Shown: positions 1-7,392, counted from the first letter of the stretch. The stretch: DNA of 12,413 bases from Alphaproteobacteria bacterium (GCA_003131925.1 PKWC01000161.1:5433-17845), one strand, 5' to 3'. The notes: generated from the letters alone by a model not told the origin. A program made the numbers and translations.

Positions 1-406
1 CGATCACGAACGCGAGCTCGGCTTCGTAGTCGAGCTCATCCGACACGGATGGAAGCTCAATTGCATCGAACGGACCGTTGGCAGCTGTGGACATTTTTGC
101 AAAGAACGTCGGATACGGAGGCCGTTGCGCGCCTGTCTCTTCTATGTGATCGAGATAGTTGAGCCCGATGGCGAGGATCTTGCCTGGCCTAACGACCGGT
201 GCACGAAGCTTGACCTCGGAAAGGCGCCTGTCGGGCCGGCCGGCGAGCGCCTGCTCAAGGCGCGGCCTGGCGGAACCCCAGTGCCGAATGAGCGCAATCA
301 TGTCGGCCGGCATGCCCGAGATGTGTCTGGCGACATCGACGACGCTGTCGCCGACGACCGCGCCGAGACGCGGTCCGGCGCCAGCTACATAGGTGACGAG
401 CTTCAT
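1..406 (-). CDS. Fumarylacetoacetate hydrolase family protein, N-terminal part (cut by window edge)
   Basis: Only the first 135 residues are present; the gene runs off the left edge. The protein starts MKLVTYV and carries the family hallmarks: GLNYLDH at residues 81-87 and DYEAEL at 126-131. In the FAH family the two glutamates of the latter (E128, E130) bind the divalent metal, and the histidine of GxNYxxH lies in the active site. Such enzymes hydrolyse or decarboxylate 2-oxo acid intermediates of aromatic or sugar-acid breakdown in the cytosol. The exact substrate cannot be told from this fragment. The ATG at 406 is preceded by GGAGG with 8-base spacing, a good ribosome binding site. It lies 140 bases downstream of the PilZ gene on the same strand. 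The family call is strong, the specific function open. Confidence 0.9.
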   Translation of the reverse strand, partial: MKLVTYVAGAGPRLGAVVGDSVVDVARHISGMPADMIALIRHWGSARPRLEQALAGRPDRRLSEVKLRAPVVRPGKILAIGLNYLDHIEETGAQRPPYPTFFAKMSTAANGPFDAIELPSVSDELDYEAELAFVI

Positions 407-546
407 GATCGATGCCTCCAACAGCGGGGGGCCGCGCTGCCGAGCTTGCCCAGGTAGCCGGCTATGTCACACGTTACAGAACGCGCCAACAGCTCTTATG
501 ATGCCCCGAGTGCAGCCGCGCAATTCGACTTTGGCGGAAGCAACAA

Positions 547-1137
547 TCAGGCGGCGCAATCGGCGGCGCGGCGGCCGACGAACTGCACGGCAATGCCTTC
601 GTCCGTGTGGCGCACGACTCGTCGCGCCGTTTCGCCAAAGGCGAGCACTTCGCCGACGCGGGGCCGTTCCGTGGTCTTCAGAGAACCGCCACCAAGCGCA
701 ATGTCGACGATTTCGCAATCGATTTTTCTTCCGTCGGCCGCAATGAAATAATGCGGCGGCGCCATTTCCCTTGCGCGTGTCCCCATTCTGATGGGTGCGC
801 GGATTGTCATGCCGTTGGCAACGAAATCGGAAAGCTGCTCCCGCGTGCGTTCACGCTTCACCTTGCTCGACTGGAATTCCAAACCGAGCCGGATCCGGTC
901 GCGCCGGACAACCGTGCCTTCGAAACGTCCGAAACATTCGATGTAGAGCACGACTTTGGTGCCGATCGGCGCGGAGCCGACACATTTGACGCCAGCGCCG
1001 TCAGTCGAAAAATCCATGATGGTGCAATAGTCCTCGCAGCCGCGCTGCGGAACGAACAGCTTACCTTTCAATCCTATTTCGGAGCGCTTTTGTTTGCGCT
1101 TCTCCAGGCCGCTGCCCGGCCGTGCCGACGCTATCAT
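547..1137 (-). CDS. Tandem PilZ domain protein (putative c-di-GMP receptor)
   Basis: The 196-residue protein has two PilZ-like halves. The first (about residues 12-105) contains both c-di-GMP binding signatures: RKQKR at 14-18 (RxxxR) and DFSTDG at 42-47 (DxSxxG). The second (about 110-192) keeps the fold-like pattern but has DIALGG at 145-150, with alanine for serine, and no clean RxxxR, so it may not bind ligand. PilZ proteins act as cytosolic effectors that couple c-di-GMP to motility, polysaccharide synthesis or other outputs. No transmembrane segment or output domain is visible. The start is uncertain. The ATG at 1137 fits the usual short N-terminus, but an in-frame TTG at 1182 would add 15 residues, and neither has a strong Shine-Dalgarno. 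No neighbouring gene names its target. Confidence 0.85.
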   Translation of the reverse strand: MIASARPGSGLEKRKQKRSEIGLKGKLFVPQRGCEDYCTIMDFSTDGAGVKCVGSAPIGTKVVLYIECFGRFEGTVVRRDRIRLGLEFQSSKVKRERTREQLSDFVANGMTIRAPIRMGTRAREMAPPHYFIAADGRKIDCEIVDIALGGGSLKTTERPRVGEVLAFGETARRVVRHTDEGIAVQFVGRRAADCAA

Positions 1138-1218
1138 GCGTTTTTTCAACCAACCCAGGAAATACACTACAGAATGGTGCAATGAAATTAACGGCTGGTC
1201 AGTCCCGTTACGTAAGGC

Positions 1219-1235
1219 CTGTTCGGGGGGAACAG
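1219..1235. repeat. Short inverted repeat (6-base arms)
   Basis: CTGTTC and GAACAG flank five G residues and would form a 6-bp hairpin on either strand. It lies just past the stop of the 160-residue membrane protein gene and upstream of the PilZ gene, both on the minus strand. No T-run follows on either strand, so it is not a classical intrinsic terminator. It may be a transcript-end stabiliser or an operator. Confidence 0.4.
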
Positions 1236-1265
1236 AAGAGTTGTCCGTCTTGCATCCGGCTCGGA

Positions 1266-1748
1266 CTAGCGGCTTTCCGCACCTCCGTGGTTTGCAGAAC
1301 GCTCCGTGAAGAAGGCGACGATAAGACCAAACAGGAGCATTGCGAGCATGTTCTCACCGAACTTGGCGGCCGAAAAATGCGGAAGGTGGGGTTTGGCCAT
1401 GGCCATGGAAAGTGGCACCACGACAAAATTCATGACGAAGAAGATCACCACTCCATACGCGAGACCTCCCACAACCCACCGACGCGCTAGCACGGGAAGC
1501 GGTCTGCATGACATGACATAAATCGCGGCAATGACGAGCGACATCGCCCATTGCAGCACGAGTCCGAGAATCGCGGATGGGGTTCCCTCGAAGAAGGACG
1601 CCCGGCCGAGCACTCCGCTCGCGATCGCGTGCAGGATCACGATCGGGTTTACCCAGTTGATCAGCGTCGCTGCTCCAATGTCGATCGTGCCTGCGATCAA
1701 GCCGCCCAACAGGATCGCCGCCCCCATCGAGCGATTTTGCCCATTCAT
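1266..1748 (-). CDS. Conserved multi-pass membrane protein, unknown function
   Basis: The protein has 160 residues and is strongly hydrophobic. I see four to five likely membrane segments, at about residues 9-29, 34-48, 57-79, 91-113 and 132-148. The N-terminal part (ILLGGLIAGTIDIGAATLI) with an acidic residue inside a membrane segment, followed by LQWAMSLVIAAIYV, looks like an uncharacterised inner-membrane family that I cannot name firmly; it may be related to the YagU group. There are no recognisable catalytic or binding motifs. The ATG at 1748 has a good ribosome binding site, GGGAGG, about 9 bases upstream. It sits between the 63-residue protein gene and the PilZ gene on the same strand, with inverted repeats on both sides. 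Confidence 0.8.
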   Translation of the reverse strand: MNGQNRSMGAAILLGGLIAGTIDIGAATLINWVNPIVILHAIASGVLGRASFFEGTPSAILGLVLQWAMSLVIAAIYVMSCRPLPVLARRWVVGGLAYGVVIFFVMNFVVVPLSMAMAKPHLPHFSAAKFGENMLAMLLFGLIVAFFTERSANHGGAESR

Positions 1749-1816
1749 GCGCGCGTCCTCCCGCTCCAGCGCTCGCGCCAGCGTAACGCCCGCTTCCCCC
1801 CAACCCGATCAAAGGC

Positions 1817-1836
1817 ACGTGATCGCAGGATCACGT
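1817..1836. repeat. Perfect 8-base inverted repeat, possible operator
   Basis: ACGTGATC and GATCACGT are perfect complements around GCAG. It lies about 70 bases upstream of the start of the 160-residue membrane protein gene and 41 bases past the stop of the 63-residue protein gene. The dyad symmetry and position fit a regulator binding site, but an RNA hairpin is equally possible. Confidence 0.45.
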
Positions 1837-1855
1837 CTGACGAATTGCGGCTTCG

Positions 1856-1872
1856 CCGGACGTTCGGTCCGG
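1856..1872 (-). terminator. Hairpin just after the 63-residue protein gene
   Basis: CCGGAC and GTCCGG pair around a five-base loop, four bases past the stop codon of the minus-strand 63-residue gene. The position suits a transcript end. No U-run follows on the minus strand, so it would be a weak or Rho-assisted terminator, or a 3' stabilising stem. Confidence 0.35.
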
Positions 1873-1876
1873 AGCC

Positions 1877-2068
1877 TCAGAAAAGGCAGACGGAGAGCAG
1901 TGCAATCAACACGACCGCGAGTCCGAGCTTGACGAGAACGAGGCCCAGCCGGAAGACGAGGGCCAGGAGAAGGAACGGGATCACCAGCCCAAGGAACAGG
2001 CTCACGCCTACCACGGCGAAAAGGGCCGACCAGAAAACCGCAAAAATCCCGAACAGAAATGTGAACAT
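1877..2068 (-). CDS. Small hydrophobic membrane protein, 63 residues, unknown function
   Basis: Nearly the whole 63-residue protein is hydrophobic, with only R40 and K47 charged. It would form two closely spaced membrane helices, about residues 4-28 and 30-60. I do not recognise a family. Support for a real gene is the ATG at 2068 with a purine-rich GGTGG-type ribosome binding site upstream, a plausible promoter at 2097-2125, and placement between other minus-strand genes. The stop codon is followed by a hairpin. It could act as a membrane-stress or regulatory miniprotein, but nothing in the sequence says so. Confidence 0.6.
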   Translation of the reverse strand: MFTFLFGIFAVFWSALFAVVGVSLFLGLVIPFLLLALVFRLGLVLVKLGLAVVLIALLSVCLF

Positions 2069-2096
2069 TTCACACCACCCACGCCTGGCAGCGCTT

Positions 2097-2125
2097 CACA
2101 TATGATCGGCCTGGCACCCTGCCAA
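2097..2125 (-). promoter_or_regulatory. Candidate sigma-70 promoter for the 63-residue membrane protein
   Basis: On the minus strand there is TTGGCA (-35, five of six consensus bases), a 17-base spacer and TATGTG (-10, weak). The predicted transcript would start about 20-25 bases before the ATG at 2068. A short inverted repeat, TGGCA-CCC-TGCCA at 2112-2124, overlaps the -35 side and could be an operator. This is a prediction by eye. Confidence 0.35.
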
Positions 2126-2151
2126 GGGCCAAAGTGAAGAACCGGCGAGCC

Positions 2152-2355
2152 TCAGTGGAGGGCTGGTTCGGGCTCAAAATGCTGCGGACGCTCATAGACG
2201 AGCCTGCGCTCCTGCCAAACTTCGAACTTCCTGCAGGCGCTGAGCTTCATGGCGTGGGCGAGCACTTTGGCGTGCGTTTCGTTGGCGCATTCGGCCGAGA
2301 ACGTACAGCTCAGCGAACCGTCATTATCGAGATAGCAGATTTCGTAGCTTGGCAT
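2152..2355 (-). CDS. Small conserved protein, 67 residues, unknown function
   Basis: The 67-residue soluble protein starts MPSYEICYLDNDGSL and ends with a WQERRLVYERP stretch. It has the look of a small alpha/beta protein that I associate with many short hypothetical proteins in Bradyrhizobium and relatives (pattern YxxYLxxDGSL ... AHAMK ... EVW ... VYERP). The function is unknown. The start at 2355 is well supported: AGGGAGG lies just upstream with good spacing. A longer open frame reaching 2466 has no such site and an Arg/Lys-rich extension that looks non-coding. It lies 191 bases downstream of hflC on the same strand and 83 bases before the 63-residue gene. Confidence 0.75.
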   Translation of the reverse strand: MPSYEICYLDNDGSLSCTFSAECANETHAKVLAHAMKLSACRKFEVWQERRLVYERPQHFEPEPALH

Positions 2356-2546
2356 GGTTCCTCCCTGGATGGACTCCATGCCCCCGCGCTTATTCTTCTT
2401 TCTCGCGTCCCGGCGCGTATGTCGAGCGAATTTTGATTGAGCGACGATTACAAATTCGTTGGGCAACCAATCGTGTCGTTGAAACCGGTCTTTCTCCGCG
2501 ATTCACCGCTGACGTGTACGCTCGTGCCAGACTCCGGTATGGTTGC

Positions 2547-3449
2547 TCAACGCCGCCGCCGGGCGGCCGCGGGCGCAGCGGGCGCGCTTTGCGCCTGCCC
2601 AAAATAGTGGAAGAACTCGCTGTCGGGCGAAAGAACGACGCTCGTCGTATCCGCCGGCAGTGCGTCACGGTAAGCCTGCATGGAACGGTAGAAGGCGAAG
2701 AAATCCGGATCCTGGCCGTACGCGTCGCCAAGAATCTTCGTCTGCTCCGCTTCGCCCTCCCCGCGCAGGATTTGCGATTCACGTCCCGCCTCTGCGATCA
2801 GCACCGTCGCCTCGCGCTCGGCGCGCGCCTGGATTCGTTGCAAAATTTCCGAGCCCTCGGCACGGAACTCGTTCGCTTCGCGTTTGCGCTCCTGCTGCAT
2901 GCGCTTGTAGATTGCGTCGCTGTTCTGCGCCGGCAGGTCGGCGTGACGGATCGGTACGTCGACAATCTCAACGCCAAGACGACGCGATTCCTGGTTCAGA
3001 TCGTCGCGAATGTCGTGCATCAGATCGGCACGCGAACTCGACAGCATGGTGGCGAAGGTCTGTGAGCCCAGCACGCGGCGAAGATCCGAGCTGAGATAAG
3101 GATTGAGCCGAAGCTGCGCGCCGGTCTGGTCGAGCAGCGTCTGATAGAAGCGCAGCGGATCGATGATACGCCAGCGCGCGAATGCATCCACGACGATGCG
3201 CTTTTTGTCCTGGGTAATGACCTCTTCCGCCGGCGCCTCGAGATTGAGAAGCCGCTTGTCGATCACCTGGATCGTCTGCATCCAGGGAACCTTCACGTGC
3301 AAGCCCTCGGCCGTTACGACCTTCAAAGGAGCATCGAATTGCAGCAGCAGAACCTGCTCGGTGGGGTCGACCGTGTAGAAGCTCGACGTCCCGAGCCAGA
3401 AAACCAACACAAGCGCAAGGGCGGCCGCGACGAGGACAACGCGGCTCAT
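2547..3449 (-). CDS. hflC: HflC, SPFH-domain modulator of FtsH protease
   Basis: This 300-residue protein has one N-terminal membrane segment (about residues 4-22). An SPFH/band-7 domain follows (YTVDPTEQVLLLQFD onward), then a long charged coiled-coil region (about 185-245, rich in ERKREANEFRAEG-type sequence). HflC forms with HflK a large membrane-anchored, periplasm-facing cage around FtsH and modulates degradation of membrane and regulatory proteins. The last residues are Ala/Pro-rich and end in four arginines, beyond the conserved part. Its ATG overlaps the hflK stop by four bases (ATGA), so the two are translationally coupled, as expected for equimolar partners. No degP/mucD-type protease gene follows, though one often does in related genomes. 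Confidence 0.96.
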   Translation of the reverse strand: MSRVVLVAAALALVLVFWLGTSSFYTVDPTEQVLLLQFDAPLKVVTAEGLHVKVPWMQTIQVIDKRLLNLEAPAEEVITQDKKRIVVDAFARWRIIDPLRFYQTLLDQTGAQLRLNPYLSSDLRRVLGSQTFATMLSSSRADLMHDIRDDLNQESRRLGVEIVDVPIRHADLPAQNSDAIYKRMQQERKREANEFRAEGSEILQRIQARAEREATVLIAEAGRESQILRGEGEAEQTKILGDAYGQDPDFFAFYRSMQAYRDALPADTTSVVLSPDSEFFHYFGQAQSAPAAPAAARRRR

Positions 3450-4621
3450 TGCTGGGCTCCCGCAGCTGGAGCACTCGATGCTTGGGGCGCGTTGGCGGAC
3501 GGCGCAGCTTCGGTAACGCTGACGCTTGGCGTCCGCTTTTCCAGACCCGGCAACGGCAGGTAGGGCACCACCCCGTGGCCAACATTGGCGTCCAGGATGA
3601 TTTTGTTCATCGGCGCGAGGATCGTGCTCATGGTCTCCAGGTACATGCGCCGGCGGGTCACGTCGGGCGATTTGCGGTATTCGGCATAAACCGAGAGGAA
3701 ACGCTTGGCTTCGCCTTCCGCCTGGGCGATCACCTGCTGGCGATAGGCCTCGGCGTCCTGCACAACTTTGGCCGCTTGGCCGCGCGCTTCGGGAATGATC
3801 CGGTTGGCATATGCTTCGGCCTTGTTGCGCATCGTTTCCTGGTCTGCGCGAGCCGCCTGAACATCGCGATAGGCATCGATGACATCCGCAGGAGTGTCTG
3901 CCTTCTGCATCTTCACTTGGGTAATGGCGACCCCGGCTCGGTAGGTGTCGAGAGTCTGCTGCATCAGATCTCGCACCTGATTTTCAATCGGCGCACGATC
4001 CTTTGTGAGGATCGGCTCGATCTGCGTCTGGCCGACCACCTCGCGCATGGCGCTTTCGGCGACCGCCTTAATCGTCTGCGGCGGATTGTCGACGTCGAAG
4101 AGATATTCTGCTGCGTCCTTGATGACCCAGCCGACCGTAAAATTTACATCCACAATATTTTCGTCGCCGGTGAGCATCAGGCTTTCTTCGCGCGTGTCCT
4201 CGCCCTGGCTCTCGTCGGCGGCTTCGTTGCCTGTGCGATAACCGATCGTGATCTGATTGACCGTCGTCACTTCCGGCGTCTCGACGGTTTCGATCGGCCA
4301 AGGCAGGTGATAGTTGATGCCCGGCGGCGTGCGCGCGACGTACTGGCCGAAACGCAGCACCACTCCCTGTTCGCGCGCGGTAACAAAATAGACCCCGCTG
4401 AGAAGCCAGATGACGGCAAGTCCCAACACGACCACGGCTATGCCGCCCGCAGTGAGCGCACCGCCGGGCAGCGCGCGCCCCAGCCGCTGCTGAAGCCTGC
4501 GGAGAAAATCCTCAAGTTCGGGAGGCTGCATGCGACCTCCGCCGCCGCCACTCGGTCCACGTCCCCACGGACCGCGCGGTCCCTGGCCGTTGCCGCCGCC
4601 GGATTGCGTATTCCAAGGCAT
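3446..4621 (-). CDS. hflK: HflK, SPFH-domain modulator of FtsH protease
   Basis: This 391-residue protein begins with a Gly/Pro/Trp-rich cytosolic tail (MPWNTQSGGG, residues 1-30), typical of HflK. One membrane segment follows (about 57-79), then the SPFH domain (from FVTAREQGVVLRFGQYV), a coiled coil (about 250-310) and a Pro/Ala/Ser-rich tail. It pairs with HflC to enclose and restrain the FtsH protease in the inner membrane. I chose the ATG at 4621 because HflK proteins characteristically start MPW. A TTG four codons upstream (4633) is possible but less likely. No strong Shine-Dalgarno is visible. A plausible promoter lies at 4687-4715, and mrp is transcribed divergently from the same 162-base gap. 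Confidence 0.96.
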   Translation of the reverse strand: MPWNTQSGGGNGQGPRGPWGRGPSGGGGGRMQPPELEDFLRRLQQRLGRALPGGALTAGGIAVVVLGLAVIWLLSGVYFVTAREQGVVLRFGQYVARTPPGINYHLPWPIETVETPEVTTVNQITIGYRTGNEAADESQGEDTREESLMLTGDENIVDVNFTVGWVIKDAAEYLFDVDNPPQTIKAVAESAMREVVGQTQIEPILTKDRAPIENQVRDLMQQTLDTYRAGVAITQVKMQKADTPADVIDAYRDVQAARADQETMRNKAEAYANRIIPEARGQAAKVVQDAEAYRQQVIAQAEGEAKRFLSVYAEYRKSPDVTRRRMYLETMSTILAPMNKIILDANVGHGVVPYLPLPGLEKRTPSVSVTEAAPSANAPQASSAPAAGAQQ

Positions 4622-4686
4622 GTTGTAATCCAAAAAGGTGAGTCCCGGATTTCCCAGCCCGTTCGTTGGTTTCCCGAGACGAAGCG

Positions 4687-4715
4687 GTTATATGTTCATC
4701 TCTCCTCGGGCGCAA
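4687..4715 (-). promoter_or_regulatory. Candidate sigma-70 promoter for hflKC
   Basis: On the minus strand, TTGCGC (-35) and TATAAC (-10) are separated by exactly 17 bases. The predicted transcription start is near 4680, leaving an untranslated leader of about 60 bases before the hflK ATG at 4621. The -10 matches consensus at five of six positions. It lies within the divergent hflK-mrp gap. Confidence 0.5.
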
Positions 4716-4783
4716 CGAAACAGCCAGCCGCGATTTCAGCGGCGCTGTGCCGCGCCGCGTCGGCAAAGGGCCAGGTGACGGAT

Positions 4784-5881
4784 ATGGCGGTGAGTCGCGA
4801 AGATGTGCTGAACGCGCTCAACCGCGTCGTCGATCCGGCGAGCGGCAAGCGCCTCGTGGAGGGCGGAATGGTGGAGGGCCTGGTCTTGAAGAACGGACAT
4901 GTCAATTTCGCGATCGAGGTGCCGGCGGAACGGGGTGCCGCAGCGGAACCCCTGCGCAAGGAAGCCGAAGCAGCCGTCGCAGCACTGTCCGGCGTTCTTT
5001 CAGTTACCGCGGTGCTGACCGCGCATCATCAAGCCGCACCGGGCGCCGCCGCGGCGGCGCGTGAAGGAGCAAAGCCGACACCAGGCGGAATTCCCGGAGT
5101 CGCTGCGGTCATTGCTGTCGCGAGTGGCAAGGGCGGCGTTGGAAAATCGACGGTCGCCGTCAATCTCGCTTTGGCTCTCGCGCGGCTCGGGCTGAAGACG
5201 GGGCTGCTCGATGCGGATATCTATGGGCCATCGGTCCCTCGCCTGCTCAATATTCACGACAAGCCTAAATCGCGTGACGGCAAGGTCCTCGAGCCGATCG
5301 AGAAGTTCGGCATCAAGACCATGTCTATCGGCTTCCTCGTTAGCGAAGACCAGCCAATGGTGTGGCGGGGGCCGATGGTGGCCAGCGCGATTTCGCAGAT
5401 GCTCGCGGATGTGGCCTGGGCGCCGCTGGACGTCCTTGTCGTCGACATGCCGCCCGGCACCGGCGATGCGCAGCTGACGATGGCCCAACGGGTGCCGCTC
5501 AAGGGCGCCGTCATCGTCTCCACGCCCCAAGACCTGGCGCTGATTGACGCCCGCAAGGGTCTTGCGATGTTCAGGAAAACACACGTCCCGATTCTCGGGA
5601 TTGTGGAGAACATGAGCGTCTTTGTTTGCCCCCATTGCGGGAGCGAGAGTCACATCTTCGGAGATGGCGGCGCGCGAAGGGTCGCCGAGGAACTTGGAGC
5701 GGCTTTTCTCGGCGAGATCCCTCTCGTGCCTGCGATTCGCGAGACATCCGACGCGGGCGTGCCGATCGTGGCACACGCGCCGCATAGCGCTGAAGCGAAA
5801 GCGTTCCTTTCACTTGCCGAGAATGTGGCCGCAACGCTCAAGGCGCCGATGCGCCCCGCTCCGCGCATTGTGATGGAATAG
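4784..5881 (+). CDS. apbC: Mrp/ApbC (Mrp/NBP35 family) iron-sulfur cluster carrier ATPase
   Basis: The 365-residue protein has an N-terminal MIP18/DUF59-type domain (about residues 4-80), an Ala/Pro/Gly-rich linker (about 82-105) and a ParA/MinD-like ATPase domain. The deviant Walker A is SGKGGVGKST at 114-123, with the signature lysine K116 and the P-loop lysine K121. Other motifs are DADIYGPS (143-150), MPPGTGD (222-228) and CPHC (282-285); the last cysteine pair bridges an Fe-S cluster at the dimer interface in this family. It delivers Fe-S clusters to apoproteins in the cytosol. The start at 4784 has AGGTGA about 6 bases upstream. The same frame stays open far upstream, antisense to hflK, but that part is not coding. 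It is divergent from hflKC and convergent with the SMP-30-like gene, with 12 bases between the stops. Confidence 0.96.
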   Translation: MAVSREDVLNALNRVVDPASGKRLVEGGMVEGLVLKNGHVNFAIEVPAERGAAAEPLRKEAEAAVAALSGVLSVTAVLTAHHQAAPGAAAAAREGAKPTPGGIPGVAAVIAVASGKGGVGKSTVAVNLALALARLGLKTGLLDADIYGPSVPRLLNIHDKPKSRDGKVLEPIEKFGIKTMSIGFLVSEDQPMVWRGPMVASAISQMLADVAWAPLDVLVVDMPPGTGDAQLTMAQRVPLKGAVIVSTPQDLALIDARKGLAMFRKTHVPILGIVENMSVFVCPHCGSESHIFGDGGARRVAEELGAAFLGEIPLVPAIRETSDAGVPIVAHAPHSAEAKAFLSLAENVAATLKAPMRPAPRIVME

Positions 5882-5893
5882 CGACCGAAACGA

Positions 5894-6808
5894 TCACGCA
5901 TTGTATGCGAGCCGAAGGCCGGGCTGCGGCCAATCGATCGCGAGAAGCTTGCCTGTCCCCGATGCCGTCACATAGGCGGTCTTCATTGACTTGCCGCCCC
6001 AGCAGATATTCGTGACCAGCGGATCGGCGATTGCGGTGTGACGCATTTTTTTCGTGCCGGGCCAGAAAGTCGTAATGCCCCCCGCCAGAAGCGTCGCCAC
6101 GCATACGCCGCCATCCGCCAGCACGCCCAGCGAATCGAAATAGGCGAGACCGGGATAGGCATTGACGAATGTCCCGGGCGTAAATCCTTCAACCTTTCCG
6201 GCCTTTCCGGGACCGGTTAAAGGCAGACTCCACAAACGGCCCGGAAACGTTTCGGCGTAATAGACCGTCCTGCCGTCAGGCGAGAGACCGACGCCGTTGG
6301 GCGATATGAGCTCCCTCAGAACGCGCGTGATCTTCGAGCCGTCTGCCCTGGCGTAGTAAAGCGCGCCATGGTTGCGTCCCTCGCCTGTCGTGGCTCCATG
6401 ATCGGTAAACCAGAACCCGCCGGTCGAATCGAACACGAGATCATTGGGCGCAATAAGCCGCATGCCCTCGCATTCCGAATAGAGCGTCTCCGCCTTTCCC
6501 GTCGCAATGTCGACGCGCTCGATGCGTCCGCCCGCATGCGCCGGCGGCGCATGCCCGGGAATGAGCAGGCCTCCCCGTTTGTGGAATTGGAAACTTCCGC
6601 CATTGTTGCAAACGAAGAGCGCGCCGCCGGGACCGATCGCGAGTCCATTTGGCCCGCCTCCCGGCGCAGCAATCCTCTGCTTTCCCCCGTCCGTCTTGAT
6701 CCGAGTGATTCGCCCTGCAGCGATCTCGACCACAAGCACCGAGCCATCCTCCATGGCGACGGGCCCTTCGGGAAACCTCAGACCCGATGCGATCTCGCGA
6801 GTAGTCAT
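5894..6808 (-). CDS. SMP-30/gluconolactonase/LRE family protein
   Basis: The 304-residue protein matches the six-bladed propeller family of regucalcin, gluconolactonase and related lactonases. Likely metal ligands by motif are E14 (RFPEGP), N171 (ISPNGVGLSPDG) and D225 (YFDSLGVLADG). A further family motif is APNDLVFDSTGGFWFTDHG (120-138). These enzymes hydrolyse sugar lactones or related esters with a divalent cation. The substrate here is unknown. There is no signal peptide, so a cytosolic location is expected. The ATG at 6808 is preceded by AAAAAGGGGGG, a strong ribosome binding site. It lies 80 bases downstream of folA on the same strand and may be cotranscribed with it. Confidence 0.9.
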   Translation of the reverse strand: MTTREIASGLRFPEGPVAMEDGSVLVVEIAAGRITRIKTDGGKQRIAAPGGGPNGLAIGPGGALFVCNNGGSFQFHKRGGLLIPGHAPPAHAGGRIERVDIATGKAETLYSECEGMRLIAPNDLVFDSTGGFWFTDHGATTGEGRNHGALYYARADGSKITRVLRELISPNGVGLSPDGRTVYYAETFPGRLWSLPLTGPGKAGKVEGFTPGTFVNAYPGLAYFDSLGVLADGGVCVATLLAGGITTFWPGTKKMRHTAIADPLVTNICWGGKSMKTAYVTASGTGKLLAIDWPQPGLRLAYNA

Positions 6809-6888
6809 CGTGCCCCCCCTTTTTGAGATCAGTTACGCGTCACGCTGGAGCCCATTCGAACTGAGAAGAATCGAAATCGGTGCCGGTG

Positions 6889-7392
6889 TCACGGGAGCTG
6901 CCGTATGCGTTCAAGGACGACAAAGTCGTAGCGAAGGCCGTCGGGCGCGACCCGCGCGTCACGTCCGCTTTCGCGCCATTTGCTTCTTTCAAACGGCACC
7001 AAATGCGTGTCGCCCTCGAAATCCGCATGGACCTCTGTCAGATAAATGCGATCTGCAACCGGAAGAGCGGCACGATAGATTTCCGCACCCCCGATGACCG
7101 CAATTTCTCCGCAATCCAGGGCCATCGCGAGCTTCAACGCCTCGTCCACATTGCGGGCAATTTGTGCGCCGCCAGCCAAAAGTTTCGCGTCTCGCGTGAC
7201 GACAATGTTGGTCCTGCCTGGCAACGGCTTGGTGGGAAGGCTGTCCCATGTCTTGCGGCCCATAATGCAAGGCTTGCCCATTGTCACGGCCTTGAAGTGG
7301 CGCATGTCTTCGGCAAGCCGCCAGGGCAATTTGCCGTGCCGGCCAATAACACCGTTGTCCGCTCGGGCGATCACCATCGCGATACGACTCAT
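6889..7392 (-). CDS. folA: Dihydrofolate reductase
   Basis: The 167-residue protein has all the DHFR landmarks: IGRHGKLPWRLAEDMRHF (16-33), with W24 and catalytic acid D29, GRKTWDSLP (45-53), LPGRTNIVVTR (57-67), with R60 for the folate glutamate, and AVIGGAEIY (98-106) for NADPH. It reduces dihydrofolate to tetrahydrofolate in the cytosol, regenerating the cofactor that ThyA oxidises. The start at 7392 follows from homology; the frame stays open further upstream but that part overlaps the acetyltransferase gene. Its ATG overlaps the stop of that gene by four bases (ATGA), which implies translational coupling. This explains the weak Shine-Dalgarno of its own. Confidence 0.97.
   Translation of the reverse strand: MSRIAMVIARADNGVIGRHGKLPWRLAEDMRHFKAVTMGKPCIMGRKTWDSLPTKPLPGRTNIVVTRDAKLLAGGAQIARNVDEALKLAMALDCGEIAVIGGAEIYRAALPVADRIYLTEVHADFEGDTHLVPFERSKWRESGRDARVAPDGLRYDFVVLERIRQLP

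Noticed and set aside
1221..1233. Possible LexA box in the GTTC...GAAC dyad
   Set aside because: The alphaproteobacterial LexA site is a direct repeat GTTC-N7-GTTC; this is an inverted arrangement with different spacing.
2111..2125. Possible RpoN (-24/-12) promoter at TGGCACCCTGCC
   Set aside because: The -12 TTGC element is missing at the right spacing.
2356..2466. Longer start for the 67-residue protein, at 2466
   Set aside because: The extension is Arg/Lys-rich and not protein-like, while the ATG at 2355 has a strong AGGGAGG site directly before it.
3449..4783. Open frame on the plus strand antisense to hflK and continuous with mrp, giving an apparent 810-residue protein
   Set aside because: The part before 4784 is the reverse complement of a clear hflK gene and has no protein-like family signature. 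The mrp start at 4784 has a ribosome binding site and matches the family start.
5882..5893. Terminator between convergent mrp and the SMP-30-like gene
   Set aside because: The gap is only 12 bases and I see no stem with a T-run on either strand.
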